A DNA stretch of 64,000 nt from Lagopus muta (lineage: Eukaryota; Chordata; Aves; Galliformes; Phasianidae): NCBI RefSeq assembly GCF_023343835.1, contig NC_064435.1:58363634-58427633 (forward strand). The letters run 5' to 3'. Below, in pieces: positions 1 to 12,400 of this stretch. Under the pieces are notes generated by a model. That model was not told the DNA's origin. It saw only the letters and a program-made list of their open reading frames with translations, and searched no databases. Positions within the stretch are counted from its first letter, which is position 1; each line of letters starts with the position of its first letter. Both the position numbers and the translations under genes were made by a program.

Positions 1-860
1 GATGCGTTTATCTAAATAGATGTGGCCTGCGAGCATTACACTGAATTCAGGAAAATGCCTCATGCTTCAAAGAGCACCTCACAGCCAATTGCTCCCCAGC
101 CCACAATCAGCCCTGTGCAAAAACCCAACTCCTTCTCTGAACCAACAAAATGGCATTTTGTGGATGTACTGATCAAGACAAGGAAAGGGCATTCATTCAT
201 GCAGGACTTGACATATCATACACTTGACTGAGCAGCAGTATTTTTCCAGCAGCTCCATCACCCACAAGCATGCCTGTACATCTGGGATGGCTACTGTTAC
301 CAAAACCCAATGATGCTTCCAGTGATGGGCAGAGAAGGTGCCTCTGCACCAAGGGAGATGTCCTGGCCAAAAACCACTTGCTGGGATGTCAATGCACAAA
401 CGTGCAATAGATGCCCCTATAATTACAGTTTTAAGCCCAAACATGTTTAACTTAGAGACAAACAGAGGAGATTAAGTTACTTAATTAAGGAAAAAGTCTT
501 TTCCCTACTGCCATACAACCAGAAAATGCCCATCTGTGAATGCAAAGCTACATCCCCCTTCCCACCTGCCTGCCCCAGGTTGTACCAAGGGCCTGAACCC
601 CATGCACTCCCATGCACCAGCTCCACAAACCACGTCTGCCCTCTGTACTGCTTCAGTCTTCCAGTAGGTATAAAGGGAAATCCAACTGAAGGGAGAGGTA
701 CTGGGAGACAGAGCAAGAAGTGAGGGCTGCTCAGAGGTATCTCAGGGAGAGAGAAAGGCAGCAGCAGTACTTAGCCTTGCCCCATCCATCCAAGTGCAAC
801 CTCTCACAGGGATTTGCAAGTGCTTATTTGCCTATCTGCTTCCAGCACTGTAAATAGGTT
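1..860. other. Unique sequence, nothing recognised
   Basis: Only short frames (up to 83 codons) on either strand. I see no repeat, splice arrangement or RNA gene. Confidence 0.6.
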
Positions 861-1130
861 CAGTGATACGACAAGAGGTAATGACCTCAAGTTGTGCTAT
901 GGGAGGTTCAGGTTGGATATTAGGAAAAATTTCTTCTCATAAAGAGTGGTGAGGCAGTGGCACAGACTGCCCAGGGAGGTGGGGGAGTCACTGTCCCTGG
1001 AGGTGTCCAAGGAATGTGTGGATGTGGCACTGAGGGCCATGGTCACTGGGCATGGTGGGGGTGGGTTGGTGGCTGGAATCGATGATCTTAGTGCTTCTTT
1101 CCAACCTGAATGGTTCTGTGATTCTATTCC
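861..1130 (+). mobile_element. CR1 fragment
   Basis: Plus-strand CR1 3' end. It contains 'caggttggatattagg', 'aatttcttctcataaagag', 'gaggcagtggcacagactgc', 'ccctggaggtgtccaagg' and 'gatgatcttagtgcttc', and ends at 'ggttctgtgattctattc'. It is 5' truncated near 861. Confidence 0.9.
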
Positions 1131-2372
1131 TTTGGTCAGCTTGAACAAGAATGGTTAAATATGAATAGGTAGGGTTGGTCCAGGCTGACCTTTTGTGGGC
1201 ATGAAGGCAAGCTGCAAGAATACATGACAGGGAAGCTAAACCCAGCACCTCAGGGACAGCTACGTAGGTTTTCTCTGCTGCAACTCCTCAAGCCTCTCTG
1301 GGGTTGATGGATGGCTTGAAGTTTTCCCATCAGTGCTATTTTTAGGACAAAACCAAGTCTGACCAATCTCTGGGTGTTGCAGCTAAGTGGTTGTGTCGTG
1401 TGTTTTGTTGAATTAAAGACTAAAAGCGCTTTGGAGAAGTGATTATCTGAAATCAATCGGTGGCTGGAGGCCCACCAGCAGCTGTCTGACCCAGGAGGCT
1501 CTGGTGGCTGCAGTACATGGGGTGCTTAGGGCCGGCAGAGCAGGCATTTAGCAGCAAGGCTGAGGCTTTAAAAGGGCTGAGAGATGGCATGTGTTATTGT
1601 GGCTGCTCCGTGGGTTGTGCTCCTTCCAGGGAACTGTCAGCTTCAATTTGTGCCTCCCATTGAGGAGAAGAAAGATGCTCCCGTACTTCGGGGCTAATCT
1701 GTCATTTCTTTTGTACTTGGCAGGGGTAAGAATGAGAGGATCCCCTTGTAACATGAAAACAGAGCAGTAAAAGACAAATTTAAAGAAAAAAAAAGGCAGA
1801 CAGTTCTTGCGTCACACTTTGAGGACTTGCTGCTTACAGAGGCCACCGCGTGCAGAGCCTGGATACAAAGAGAGAAGCGAGGTTGGTGCTTGCAGCTGCC
1901 AAAAAGCAACTGCGGTGTGCCAAGGGACCGGCCCTGCTCTGGGGCAGCACGTCCCGGGCCGGGCACAGCTGCAGTAAAACCAGAGCAGTGCAGGGCACTG
2001 TGGGGAGCACACAAGTGGGGACCTGTATGCTCAGCCCTCCCCGAGGCACAGCTGTACAGGGAGGAGCTGGTGCATCCCCTTGGTTTTTATCGTTTCCAAA
2101 ATCTGTCCATGGGCTGCCTGTCCCTGCTGCACATAGCACAGGGACAGAGGCAGAGCAACCAGCCCTTTTTTGGAAACAGCAAACACTGCCTCTCGCCTTC
2201 TCTGCCGCTTCTTCACAGCGGGTAGGTGGGGGCACTGCCTGCGAGTCACCTTGCTTCTGGCTGGGCTATAGAAGAACAGAGAAAAAGGCAGCTCTGGGGG
2301 TTCGTAAATGCACTGCAGTGGGGTTCAGGGCACGCTTTGTGCAGCAATCACCTTGAGTGTTTGCTCTGTAGT
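1131..2372. other. Unique sequence, GC-richer at 1830-2340
   Basis: From 1830 to 2340, frames of 132-168 codons overlap on both strands. This points to a local shortage of stops rather than a gene. There is no CpG enrichment comparable to the 4-kb island and no family match. Confidence 0.5.
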
Positions 2373-2703
2373 AAAATAGAATAGAGTTGATAAAATAAAA
2401 TAGAGTTCATAAAATATCATAGAATCACAGAATAACTCAAGTTGGAAAGGACCCACAAGGATCACTGAGTCCAACTCCTGGCTCTATACAGGACCAACTG
2501 AAAGCCAAACCTTGTGTCTGATAGTGCTGTCCAAATGCTCCTTGAACTCCAGCCCTCGGGGCCATGCCCACAGCCCTGTGCAGCCCGTTCCATGCCCACC
2601 GCCCTGTGGTGCAGAGCCTTTCCCTGACCCCCAGCTGCCCTCCCCTGACGCAGCTCCATGCCGTTCCCTGGGCCCTGTCGCTGTCACACAGAGCAGAGCT
2701 CAG
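2373..2703 (-). mobile_element. CR1 fragment, GC-rich young-looking family
   Basis: Minus-strand CR1. The 3' end is at 2417 (TCATAGAATCACAG) and is extended to 2373 by an AT-rich tail built of about 19-bp units (TAAAATAGAATAGAGTTGA-like). The GC-rich part (2556-2703) is nearly identical to the copy at 50313-50453. It is 5' truncated after CAGAGCTCAG at 2703. Confidence 0.9.
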
Positions 2704-4029
2704 TGATTTCATAAAGTTGAATGAAATGGCCACGCGCCTTGAGAGCAGAGAGAGGCAGAGCACCCTTCTCATACAGGGATGCCAGACACCCCTCATGCAC
2801 AAACCACAGACTTCTCCCATTACATTGCTCATTCTGTTACAGAGAAGCCCTAAGCCATAACTGCATCGTTATTCCAGAGAGCAGGAAAGAGATATGGAAA
2901 AGCAAACTGTTCTGTTCCTTAAGCAGGAACCTGGAAATGCATTCCACCTGTTGCTCCTCAAAAGGAAAACCAAAACAAGCAAACATACAAAACTTCCTCA
3001 TCCTACCAAGGAAGTGCTGCTTGGATGCTGAAATTTAAAGCAAGGTTATGGATGCTGAGATTTTCAGAGTCCACCCTGCGCAAGTGCTTGCTGTACTAAT
3101 GGGAAGCACAAGCACCATCTTAAATTACTGTCCAAGTGATTTAGTCAGTGACTGAGAAAATGTTGTATTTATGGAAGAAAAGGTGGATGTGGTGCTCTGG
3201 GACTCACGCTGCCCCATATATACCCACCTGTGCCTACTGAGGCGTGGAAGCTGTGTGGGGTTATCTGTGCCACTGTGGCTATAGCAGACATCATCCTCCA
3301 ACCTGGCCATGGCAACCTGGACCACATTACATCTTTTCCTGCCGTGTGACAAGCAAATGAAAGGGAATACCCCAGAGGAGCAGGGAAGGCAGCATGGGAA
3401 TCTCACCCCTTACTCCAAACCCCATTGGGGTTATGCTCCAACCTTTTGTTTATTCAGAAGAGAGCAATGCTGGTGAAACCTAATTAGCTGCTGGGGAATA
3501 GGAAGGTAATGCTGCTGCTGGGGAACGCTCCTGCCTGGGGCTCTGACTGTGTGATTGCACCAGAGCACAGTCACGAAGGTGAGCATGGCAGTGGGCACGG
3601 AGATCGGGCTGGGAACACATCGGACTCCTGACTGAGGGGATGGATGAAAAGGCATGCAGGAGGAATGGTCACACACGCACACAGACTCACGCACACCGTT
3701 TCCAGAAAGCTTTGCAGAACTTTGAATGAGGGGCAGCAGGGTGCCCGGCTGCTCAGCAGTGGGAAGGTCGGCCCCAGGATGAAGGCGACCTTTTGTAACC
3801 GGGGCAGACCCGGGAGCAGTGCCAGGCTGTGATGTGTTTGCATCAGCCCTTGGGAATGAGCCAGGGACCAAAAGGAGAACTTAAGAGGGTCTGAGCTCTC
3901 CTCAGCCGTAATACCATGGAAGCTCACTGGAAATAGAAAGACAGCACCCGAGGAAACGCCGAGACTCTATTTTAGGACGGAACCAAGAGCACTTCGTGAA
4001 AACACAACGGCAGCCATCCGCGCGGTTCT
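2704..4029. other. Unique sequence leading to the CpG island
   Basis: Minus-strand frames of 118-146 codons at 3431-3927 overlap each other and are not recognised. CpG density begins to rise after about 3940. If the island promotes a minus-strand gene, this would be its intron. Confidence 0.5.
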
Positions 4030-4600
4030 CCCTACCCTCTATGAGCACCCCGAGAATTTCACCTTATTCCCACGGCGAAACCCGCACACGCCCGCTCCCC
4101 TCCTCAAACGCCCAGCCCGCGCCCCCTCCGGCCTCGCAGCCCCGGGCTCGGCTCGGCCGCTCCGGAGGCGAAGCTCGGCGGATCCCGGCTCTCGACCCCC
4201 GATACCTGCAGCTGTCGCCGGCTCACAGCGCGCCCCGGGACATGGTTTGCCCGCTGCTTCCGCAGCCCCGGGCTCCTCGGACACAGCGGCTCTCCATCCT
4301 CGGAAAAATTCACAATAATAATTTAAAGAATTTTCTTGTTGCTGTTTTTAAAGAGGAGGGGTGCAGGCTGCCTCCGTTCACGCTGCCCGCTGCTCTGGCA
4401 GCCAGCGCAACCGCCGCCGGCTTTTCCTCGCCGAGCTACGGGAGGAGGAGGAAGAGAAGGAGGAGGCGCGGCGCTGCCCGCCCCCGCCGCGGTGAGGGCG
4501 GTGCGGGGCCCCGGCGCGTTCCTGATGCCGCTCCCGCGGCGGTGCACCTCTGTCTGAGAGGTCTGCGCGGCCCCCGGGGCCAGCCCCGTACTTTTGACTT
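4030..4600. promoter_or_regulatory. CpG island, probable promoter
   Basis: About 570 bp with dense CpG and GC-box-like text (CCCCGGGCTCGG, CCGGAGGCG, CCGCCGCGG, GCGGGGCCCCGGCGCG). It is interrupted by an AT-rich segment at about 4303-4352. The surroundings are CpG-poor, and no repeat accounts for it. Both strands carry plausible splice donors. On the plus strand GTGAGG at 4492 follows a purine-rich GAGGAGGAGGAAGAG exon-like stretch. On the minus strand CTGCAG/GTATCG lies at 4205 downstream of a short ATG frame that stops after six codons. Such islands usually mark the 5' end of a gene, so a non-coding first exon or a divergent promoter is likely. The 211-codon plus frame (3996-4631) and the minus frames reflect the scarcity of stops in GC-rich DNA. 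Gene identity and direction cannot be decided here. Confidence 0.75.
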
Positions 4601-4865
4601 GCCCCATGCTATTTTTCTCGTGTTCTCTTAGCAAGAGGAGAGGGACGAGGAGTGGTCTCGTGTGGAGCCCTCTTGCTGCCCCGTCTGCTGCTGGCAGTAA
4701 TGTACACAGGTCCAAAACTGAAATGTTGCGAGGGCAGGAGGTACAGAGGGACACGCCAATGAACAGGACTGAGAATTTTTCCTTTCGGCCCTCTATGCTG
4801 CATTTCAGTGGGAAAGACAAAAATATAGGAATGCTGCATCGTCACTGAGATTGTAGGGTATTTCA

Positions 4866-5094
4866 ATCATGGGATCATAGAACCATAGAATCATTCAGGA
4901 TGGAAAAGACCACTGAGATGATCTAGTCCACCACCAGCCCACCCCCACCATGCCCACTGACCACATCTCTCAGTGCCACATCCACATGGTTCTTGAACAC
5001 CTCCAGGGATGGTGACCCTACCACCTTCCTGGGCAGCCTGTGCCACTGCCTCACTACACTTTCAGAGAAGTAATTTTTCCTAATATCCAATCAT
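4866..5094 (-). mobile_element. CR1 fragment
   Basis: Minus-strand CR1. It opens with ATCATGGGATCATAGAACC and contains 'ccaccatgcccactgacc', 'cagtgccacatccacatgg', 'cacctccagggatggtgac' and 'cctgggcagcctgtgcc'. It belongs to the same family as the copies at 861-1130, 20443-20670 and 34494-34958. It lies about 260 bp past the edge of the CpG island. Confidence 0.9.
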
Positions 5095-7296
5095 AATATT
5101 TCAATTTCAGTCTTCCATCCAAAATATATACTCCACGTTGCTATAAATGCATCTCCTCAGAGATAAGGTTCTGAACTGCTGGCCTTAAGACTTCATCCTT
5201 TCTCTTCCACAGCTCTTTTTGTGCAGGGTTTTACTTCAGCCATCACCCAACAGCAGCACCCAACACCTATGCCCTATTGCCATAGGATTTGCTGTCCCTC
5301 CTCCAACAGTTCAAGCTGCTGCAGAGCCCTTCACCAAGCTCTTCCCATTTCTCTGAAATAGATACTGATCCAACACCTTCTTTCACTGACTTTAAGCAAA
5401 ATTCAAACCTGCGCCTCATGTGGATGCACCTTAACGCCTCATTAACATGTTTACTTGGTTTTTGTATTGAATGCAAATGGAAGAGGAAGAGGGAGAGGAA
5501 GAGGGACAAGGGGACCCTGGCAAGGTTGTGGGGTGGGTAAATTGGCACAGTTTGGGTGGAGCTCAAGAAGACCCTACTGGTACTCTCATTTATGCCTGGA
5601 TCCTTTCCCACTTGGGTCACGTTCACCCTTCCAAATGCCAGTGTTGTCCGTGGAGCACACAGGATGACGCTATGTGGAGAAGTTTGTGAAATGCTACTAA
5701 GAGTTTGGGTTCCACAAAGCATTGTACTCAGAGAAAAAAAAAAGCATCACCTAATAAAAGAAAATCCCAGCTGCCAATTCCAGCTGACCTACAATCTTCA
5801 GTAATTTCCATCAGTACTAATAAACATGTGGTATTTATATCGTATGCTGAAATCATACAGCACCCTGAAGCCTTCAGAAGTAGAAATAACAGAAAATGAT
5901 TCCAGACTCTCTAAAAGCACGGGTGTTGGGGAGAAGTACAGAGGCTGCCACTGGCACCGTGGTGCTGCTGTAGGGTCTAGGCATGTTTTTAGGGTCATGC
6001 CTGCAGGTCTCTGCCCGGACTATCTCCATGTGCTCCACATGGATGTGAATGAGGAGGGCATGGAGGAGAAGTAGCTTTCTGGAAAAAAGCAGCTGCGTGT
6101 TTCGAGCTGTGGAATGTCAGGGGAAGAGGAGAGGGAATATTTGTGGCAATGCTGAAAGCTATAAATGTCTCATCATGCATACTTAATATGCTTTTGAGTC
6201 CATTTCAGCCTTTTAGGGGGTGGCAGCTCTCACTGTGGAAGTCTAGTTAATTTGTTATAGGTTTTCAGTGCTGTCAGCTAATTGCAGCATCTGACTTCAA
6301 CCTTGTGCCTCCCATAGTAGTTCCTGGCAATTACTCCGTGTGCTCCATGTTGCAAATTCCCTCTGGCCTCATCAGTCTTCTCTTTCAGAAGATTTTTTGA
6401 ACCTAAGGTTGCAGATGTAAATGCCTCCTTCATGTGCAGCCTCCTCTTTCAAGGAAATGTTCTCCGTCCTATGCAAATACGTGTGCTGAGGGATGTGGGA
6501 TCTGTTTCTCTATGTTTCTCAATACTGTTTTGCATAGCAAACGTGGAAGTCTAATTCCCTCCTGTCACTTCTAGCCCTACATGTGTTCCCAGTTCCCTGC
6601 TCTCAGGGCTGCTGCTTGCCAAAGGGAAGGCTGAGCAGGTTTGAGAATGCTCTAGATAAAATCTTTGCTCCACACAGTCCTTCTGAGCATGCATTCATCA
6701 TGACAGACATGCTTTTGAAAGGATCGGGTCAGTCATTCCACGTGTGTCTTGTTTTGCTAATTCAGTGGAAAATGCCAGAAAGCTCTGCTTCCCTCCATCA
6801 TTAGGCCAGACCCGAAGCTGCCATTGTATTGTGGCCTTGGTCATGCCGCTACCCCCATAAATTATTCACTGGATTGCACTGTAATCTGCTGTTATGTTAA
6901 AAATAGGTCAATGCAAATGTCCTCAGTGCAATTTGCAAGTGACAACAGCAAAACCGATTCTGGCTTTGTCTCTACAAGAGAGAGTGACCTCTGCAAAACA
7001 GCAATTGCCAGTTGTGCTGCACTTACATATCCCTGCTGGGCTTCCGTGCACCTTTACAAGCAGCACTTTCAGCAGTGGCAGCCCCACGCTGTACTTGAGA
7101 GATCTAAGCCTGAGTTCTTCAATTACCTGTTGGGCTTCACAGGAGCACTCTGCTTTCTATTAGCCTTCGCTCTCAGGCCAGAGAGCAAATCATGCTTACC
7201 AAGGGAGAGATTAGGGCATACCTAAATGCTATGCTACTCCCAGACACCTGGAAGGCTTCTTGCAAGGGCCGAGCAGGATTTTCTGGCTGATACATA
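5095..7296. other. Unique sequence
   Basis: No repeat family recognised. A purine-rich run of GAAGAGG words lies at 5471-5513. The longest frames (151 codons minus at 5267-5722; 133 codons plus at 6824-7225) have no recognised homology. Confidence 0.55.
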
Positions 7297-7620
7297 TCAT
7301 AGAATCACTCAAAGGCTTGGGTAGAAAGGGCCCTCAAAGCCCACCCACCCCACCCCGTGCCATGGGCAGGGCTGCCCCCCACCAGCTCAGCTGCCCACAG
7401 CCCCATCCAACCTGGCCTTGAGCCCCTCCAGGGATGGGGCACCACAGCTTCTCTGGGCAGCTGTGCCAGCGCCTCACCGCTCTCTGAGTAATTAATTTCT
7501 TCCTGACATCTCACTTAAATCTCCCGTTTGAGTTGAAAACCATTGCCCCCTGTCCTGTCACTACACTCCCCAATAAGGAATCCTTTCTTTTCTCTTCTGT
7601 AGTCCCCGTTAGGTGCTGGC
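7297..7620 (-). mobile_element. CR1 fragment
   Basis: Minus-strand CR1 starting ATCATAGAATCAC. It has the 'accagctcagctgccc' / 'tccagggatggggcacc' block, then 5'-ward segments 'cctgtcctgtcactacactc' and 'gttaggtgctgg' from the CR1 region just upstream of the 3' UTR. Confidence 0.9.
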
Positions 7621-9844
7621 TCCCCAGAACAGCCGAGCAAAGCAGTCGCCTTCAGGCCCACTGCCACCGTCCTCTACAGAAACTTGGAAAGATGGAGGCT
7701 TATGGGGAATCTCTCCCCCCATCAAATTCTCTGATGGAGGACCCTGTGAGGATCACAGTGAGAGTGTGGGGTGTCCTTGTACCTTCCCTGTTGTACCACA
7801 GGGACACATGTCTGTCATGCAGATAGACATCCCAGTCCTGGCTGACTTCAGACACCTGGAATCTGGGGACTGGGGTTGGCAGACAGCTCAGTGGCAGTGC
7901 TCAGCACAGCGTGCAGACAACAATTTGCATGGGTGTCTCTCATCAGCACATTTGTGTAAGCAAGAGGCTAAGGAAGTGGCCACTAGACGGTTGCCTGGGG
8001 CCCTGGATGTCTGAGGTAGATTAGGCCTGCCCCAGCCTTCATGGAAGACTATTTGTATGTTTTTTCCAACTGTAACTCCTTGCTGTGTTTCTGTGGAAGT
8101 CTCCTCCCATTCGTATGGGAGGGAGTGCCTGGGTGCATTTCCACCTCATGGACAGACATCCACATGAGATTTCTGCAGCAGGTAGCTTGCCCAGGAAGGC
8201 TCCCCTGGGAACACAGGTAGCAAACCTGGGACCTCAGTCCAAAAAGGAAGTGAGTGATCAAGTTTGAGAGCAGAAAGCAAGACAGGTGCTTCCACTTGGA
8301 AAGGCCTTTATTGGAGAGCTAAAAGCCAAAGACCTGATGCTGATTAGAAGCAACCTGGGCAGGGCAGGCCATGTACAAATTCACCTTTTTTCTCAGCTAA
8401 ACATGCAGCTCCTCGAGTTGGTTACTCCATTCCCATATTTCTACCTTCTCTGTCAGATGGAGCTGCTTGGTACATCTGACCTGTGCTCACTGCCCTCCTG
8501 CACCACTTGTTGCTCACCTTCTGCAGTCTGTTGGTACTCACTTGTTTTTCTGCTCACACCCTCTAACCACTGTGCAACCATTTCCCCCCTTGTACTTCCC
8601 GTCACTGTGTGGCTGCTCCACCCTCAGTTTCCCCATTTTACTTTCTTCTTCACATCCCTTTTGCAGCTCTCACAGCACTTTACGGGAAATAAGGTCACTT
8701 CAGCTGATGTTCTGCAGTGATTCAGGAAAAGATTCAATCTCCCAGGACCTCTGGTCAGATGCTCAGCACAGCTAGGTCTTTGGGAATGACTGATGCATAC
8801 GTAAGGCAGTGGTTGTGCCTTGTGGCAGTGGAAATCTTGACAAGCCTAAACCCTATCTGCCCTCACATACCTGCCCTAGGGAAGCAGGAGAAAGGAGCCA
8901 CTGACCATACTATTTTTCCCCCCAAAACTGTCTCTCTTCATAGTCAAGCCAGTGGGCAGCAGCCCCTCTCCCAGGCAGGTTTCGGTGGCCATGGCAAGGA
9001 GCAGAGGGGTTGGAGGGAGCAGCACATTCCAGTTCCTCAGCCTGCTTAGCAACCAGGGCTGGCTGAGTTGCTCTTGTGCACACCGAGTGTGTGGATGGCA
9101 TGTCTATTGCTGCAGTTCTATCCTAAGCTTTGTCCCTTGTTGCTTTCAAAATGTATCCCTAGTTTGCTAATTTAAGTTGCACGGAGATCTGCTGGGAATT
9201 CATTTTGCTTTCCTGAATAGCTGAAAGTCAGAAAAGCAATGCAATGATCAAAGCCACTGTAGTGATTAGAGAACGAAAGGTATGATGGTGTCAGGCAGCT
9301 TTTTAGGAGCGTGGCTGTCAGACAGCCTCCTCTGTGCTGAGCTGAGCCCTTGCTGCTGGATGGCCTCAAAACCTGGCTCCCACATTGCCCAGAGGGCTGA
9401 GGAGAGTGGGGGGCTCCTGAGGAGAATGAAGTGTGGGCCCACAGGTCAGGTGCCTCCTCAGGACAGGAGCAGGAGTACCTTATCAGATTTGTCTCCAGGA
9501 TTCATCCCTGTGGACAGAAGCCTTCCTGTTGGGATCATCTTGAATCTTTAAGCCCTCTCTTGGCTCCTTCCTGCTTCTTGGTTCCTGAGTGCTGCCTGCC
9601 CCAATCCTCACCGTGTGTTCCTGCAGCAGGCTGAACTCCTGCTATGTTTGGGTGTCTCTTTGGGATGGATAATAATGTCCACTTCCAAAACCTGCTGGTT
9701 TCAGCAGGACTGCAGTTGAAATGTGGGCCAACCACATCCAGGCTGCCTGGAACTGTCTGGGCCAGCCCTATCCATGCTCACCTTATGTTACCAAGAGGGC
9801 ACCAGACCCGGAAGGTCACGATGGACAGTTGTTGCATGGGGTGA
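7621..9844. other. Unique sequence
   Basis: It contains a pyrimidine-rich stretch at about 8440-8680. A 144-codon plus frame crosses it (8286-8720) and is rich in Leu, Ser, Pro and Phe, as such DNA gives by chance. Nothing else recognised. Confidence 0.55.
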
Positions 9845-9911
9845 GGCACTGTGGGGTTGGAAGAGACCTCTGGAGATCATCAAGTCCGACTCCATGCTAA
9901 AACAGGTTCCC
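9845..9911 (-). mobile_element. Short CR1 3' fragment
   Basis: Minus-strand stub matching the copies at 30048 and 52193: 'gtggggttggaagagacctc', 'tggagatcatcaagtccgac' and 'ctaaaacaggttccc'. The terminal octamer has been lost and the 5' part is absent. Confidence 0.75.
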
Positions 9912-11844
9912 AATATGACGGTTTCATTACAGAAACCTGAGAGGAGTCCCCTGGTGCAGAGGCTCTGGGCAGTTTCCATCTTCAGCATAAAAGCAGAGTT
10001 GCCTGGAGATCTCTTCCAGCCAGACAGCAGCATGTTGACCAGGTCCCCAGCGCAAGATACATCCAAGATACCCCACAGCCCTCTTCCTCATTGCCGCATA
10101 TTTCTGTGGCTTAAATATAGCCTATATAAAACAAGTGCAGCGCATATGAAATGCCATTCGGGGGAGCGCGCTGAACATGCTGCCTGAGTAACATAAGGAG
10201 CCCAGAGAGCATCTGCCAAATATTTGGGCTGAGATGCCGAAGAAGAGAGGGGTCCTCAGTGCTGACTAGGCCCTCAGGCTGGTGCTGTGAGCATCTCTAA
10301 GGGGTATCTCTTGGGGAGGAGGCAGGCTGCCCATGAACCAGCCAGCCCTGCAGCTGCAGGAGCTGCCTTCCCAGGGGTGTGACATGGCAATGCAATGGGG
10401 TTACACGACACCAGGGAAATGAGGCCAGTTTTTGAACATCTGACCCTGGTAGTATATTCAGCACAGTGCTTTTTGAAGCTATTAATGACAACAGCTTGGC
10501 ACCGATCAGTGGATGATGTTGCTGATTAAGCTAACTCTTCTTTGGCTCGTGGCCGGCAGCAGGAATAGAAAGGGCAGGAAGCTCCCTAGAGCAGCAGGAG
10601 AGGCAAAGCAGCTCAGGACCTTCCCAGCTGCCTGCTTTTCCGTGGGAAAATTGAAAAAAAAATGATGGCCACCCAGCTCCAGAGCTGTGCTCAGTCATGC
10701 TGGAGGTTTGGCTTCTTCAGTTTCATTTGCAGTGGGATTCCAGAGATGCGATCTAGCACCAAATCCATGTCCACTCATAAAATCTTTCATGCAGGTTGCT
10801 CCTGGGAAGGAAATCTGTCAGATGCGTGTGAATGCCACATGTCATGGCTTGATCACCAGAGCTGACATAACAAAAGCTCTGCTAACTGTTCTGTTTATAA
10901 ATAAGGCAGCTCCTCCAGATGCCACCACAGAAGTCAGCAGTTCCCTAGAGGAACAGGCTGTGCTCTGCACATCATCTCCATTAGGAAACTGCAGCGAGCT
11001 CTGGTTTGCTGATTTATGAGGCAGTAAAAGATCTCATTTGCTTTGTGCTACCTTTGTTAACTCCATGGCATCACCTGGGTCCTCTCTTATTTTTTTCTTT
11101 TTTCTTTCCAAGTAAGAAAATTTAGGTTTGCTCCCTGGAGGCTGTGTGTCGAGCCACACTCACATGATGAAACAGGAGGTGTTGCAAGCACTTGTGTGCA
11201 ATGCCACTTGCACCTTGGGCAGGCATAAGCATTTAGGGAAGTTGAGGGCTTTGCTTCCCAGGGCGGTCATTTCACTGAAAGTCCCGCCTCAAGGAGAGGC
11301 TTCAGTATTTGGAGCTGGGTTATTTTTAGTGTCTCCTTCTCTGTAAGGTAGGTTGCTATTTATTAGAGGAAAGCTCCCTCTCAATTTTTGCCTATCCATC
11401 TTTTTTACTTTTTGAGCTCCAGGCATAATTTTCAAGTTCCAGCTCTGAATTTTCCAATTCCGGGCTCCTTGCACTTAAACCAGAGTGAGCCAGCATCATC
11501 CCCCACACCTGTAAGTAAAACAGCACAGGCCTTGCACTCAGCATTTCCTGGCAAAGCTGCTCCACCTGTTGCCCAGCCATCAGGTGCAGGGGGCTTACAG
11601 TGGCTGTGCACACAGTGTCTGCTCTTTTGCACCCTTAGCAGAAGGTCTGGTGCTGCAGCTGTACCTCCCACCCATCGGAAGGGCCGTTTTTGAGGTAACA
11701 ATCACAACAAGACTCCCATTCAAACCACTTTACTGTTCTTAGGTGGCAGGTCCAAGGTTTGGCAATGCTGCTCCGAATTCTGTGGAGCATGACAGCACCC
11801 CTCACCCCACTGTGACGATGAGGCTGCAGTAAAAGAGGGGTTGC
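9912..11844. other. Unique sequence
   Basis: No repeat or gene recognised. Frames are at most 154 codons, and the longest of these begins upstream and includes a CR1 piece. Confidence 0.55.
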
Positions 11845-12400
11845 TAAGAGGAAGAGGGAGGTGATTGTTCCCCTCTACCCTTGTGAGGCCCCATCTGGAG
11901 TACTCTGTTCAGACCTGGGACACCCAACACAAGAAAGACATGGAATTGTTGGAGTAGGTCCAAAAGAGGGCCACAAAGATGCTCAGAGGGCTGGAGCACC
12001 TCTCCTATGAAGACAGGCTGAGGGAATTGGGCTTGTTCAGTCTGGAGGAGGCTCCAGGAAGTCTTAATTGTGAACTTCCAATGTTTAAAGGAATATTATA
12101 AACAAAAGAGAAATCAACTTTTTACATGGGTAGACAGTGATAGGCCAAGGGAGAACAGCTTAAAACTGAAAAAAGGGAGATTTAGTCAGGGAAATTTTTC
12201 ACTGAGAGAGCGGTGAGGCGCTGGCACAGCTGCCCACAGAAGCTGTGGTGCCCCATCCCTGGAGGCGCTCAAGGCCAGGTTGGATGGGGCCCTGGGCAGC
12301 TGAGCTGGTGGGGGGCAGCCCTGCCCACGGCACGGGGTGGGGTGGGTGGGCTCTGGGGTCCCTTCCAACTCAAGCCATTCTGTGATTCTGTGTTTCTACG
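11845..12400 (+). mobile_element. CR1 LINE fragment (ORF2 tail plus 3' UTR)
   Basis: Plus-strand CR1 of about 556 bp. The first about 210 bp translate as the ORF2 C-terminus (pieces such as '[20 protein letters not shown]'), with an in-frame stop after the 'MELLE' segment. The 3' UTR that follows (12226-12345) is almost identical to the copy at 30630-30905. It ends at 'cattctgtgattctgtg'. Confidence 0.92.

Noticed and set aside
1850-2356. 168-codon plus-strand open frame
   Set aside because: Four or more frames overlap on both strands here, with no domain, splice context or homology recognised.
3996-4631. 211-codon plus-strand open frame across the CpG island
   Set aside because: GC-rich DNA lacks stops, and frames are open on both strands here. 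The frame is Pro/Arg/Ala-rich with no family match and runs through the AT-rich interruption.
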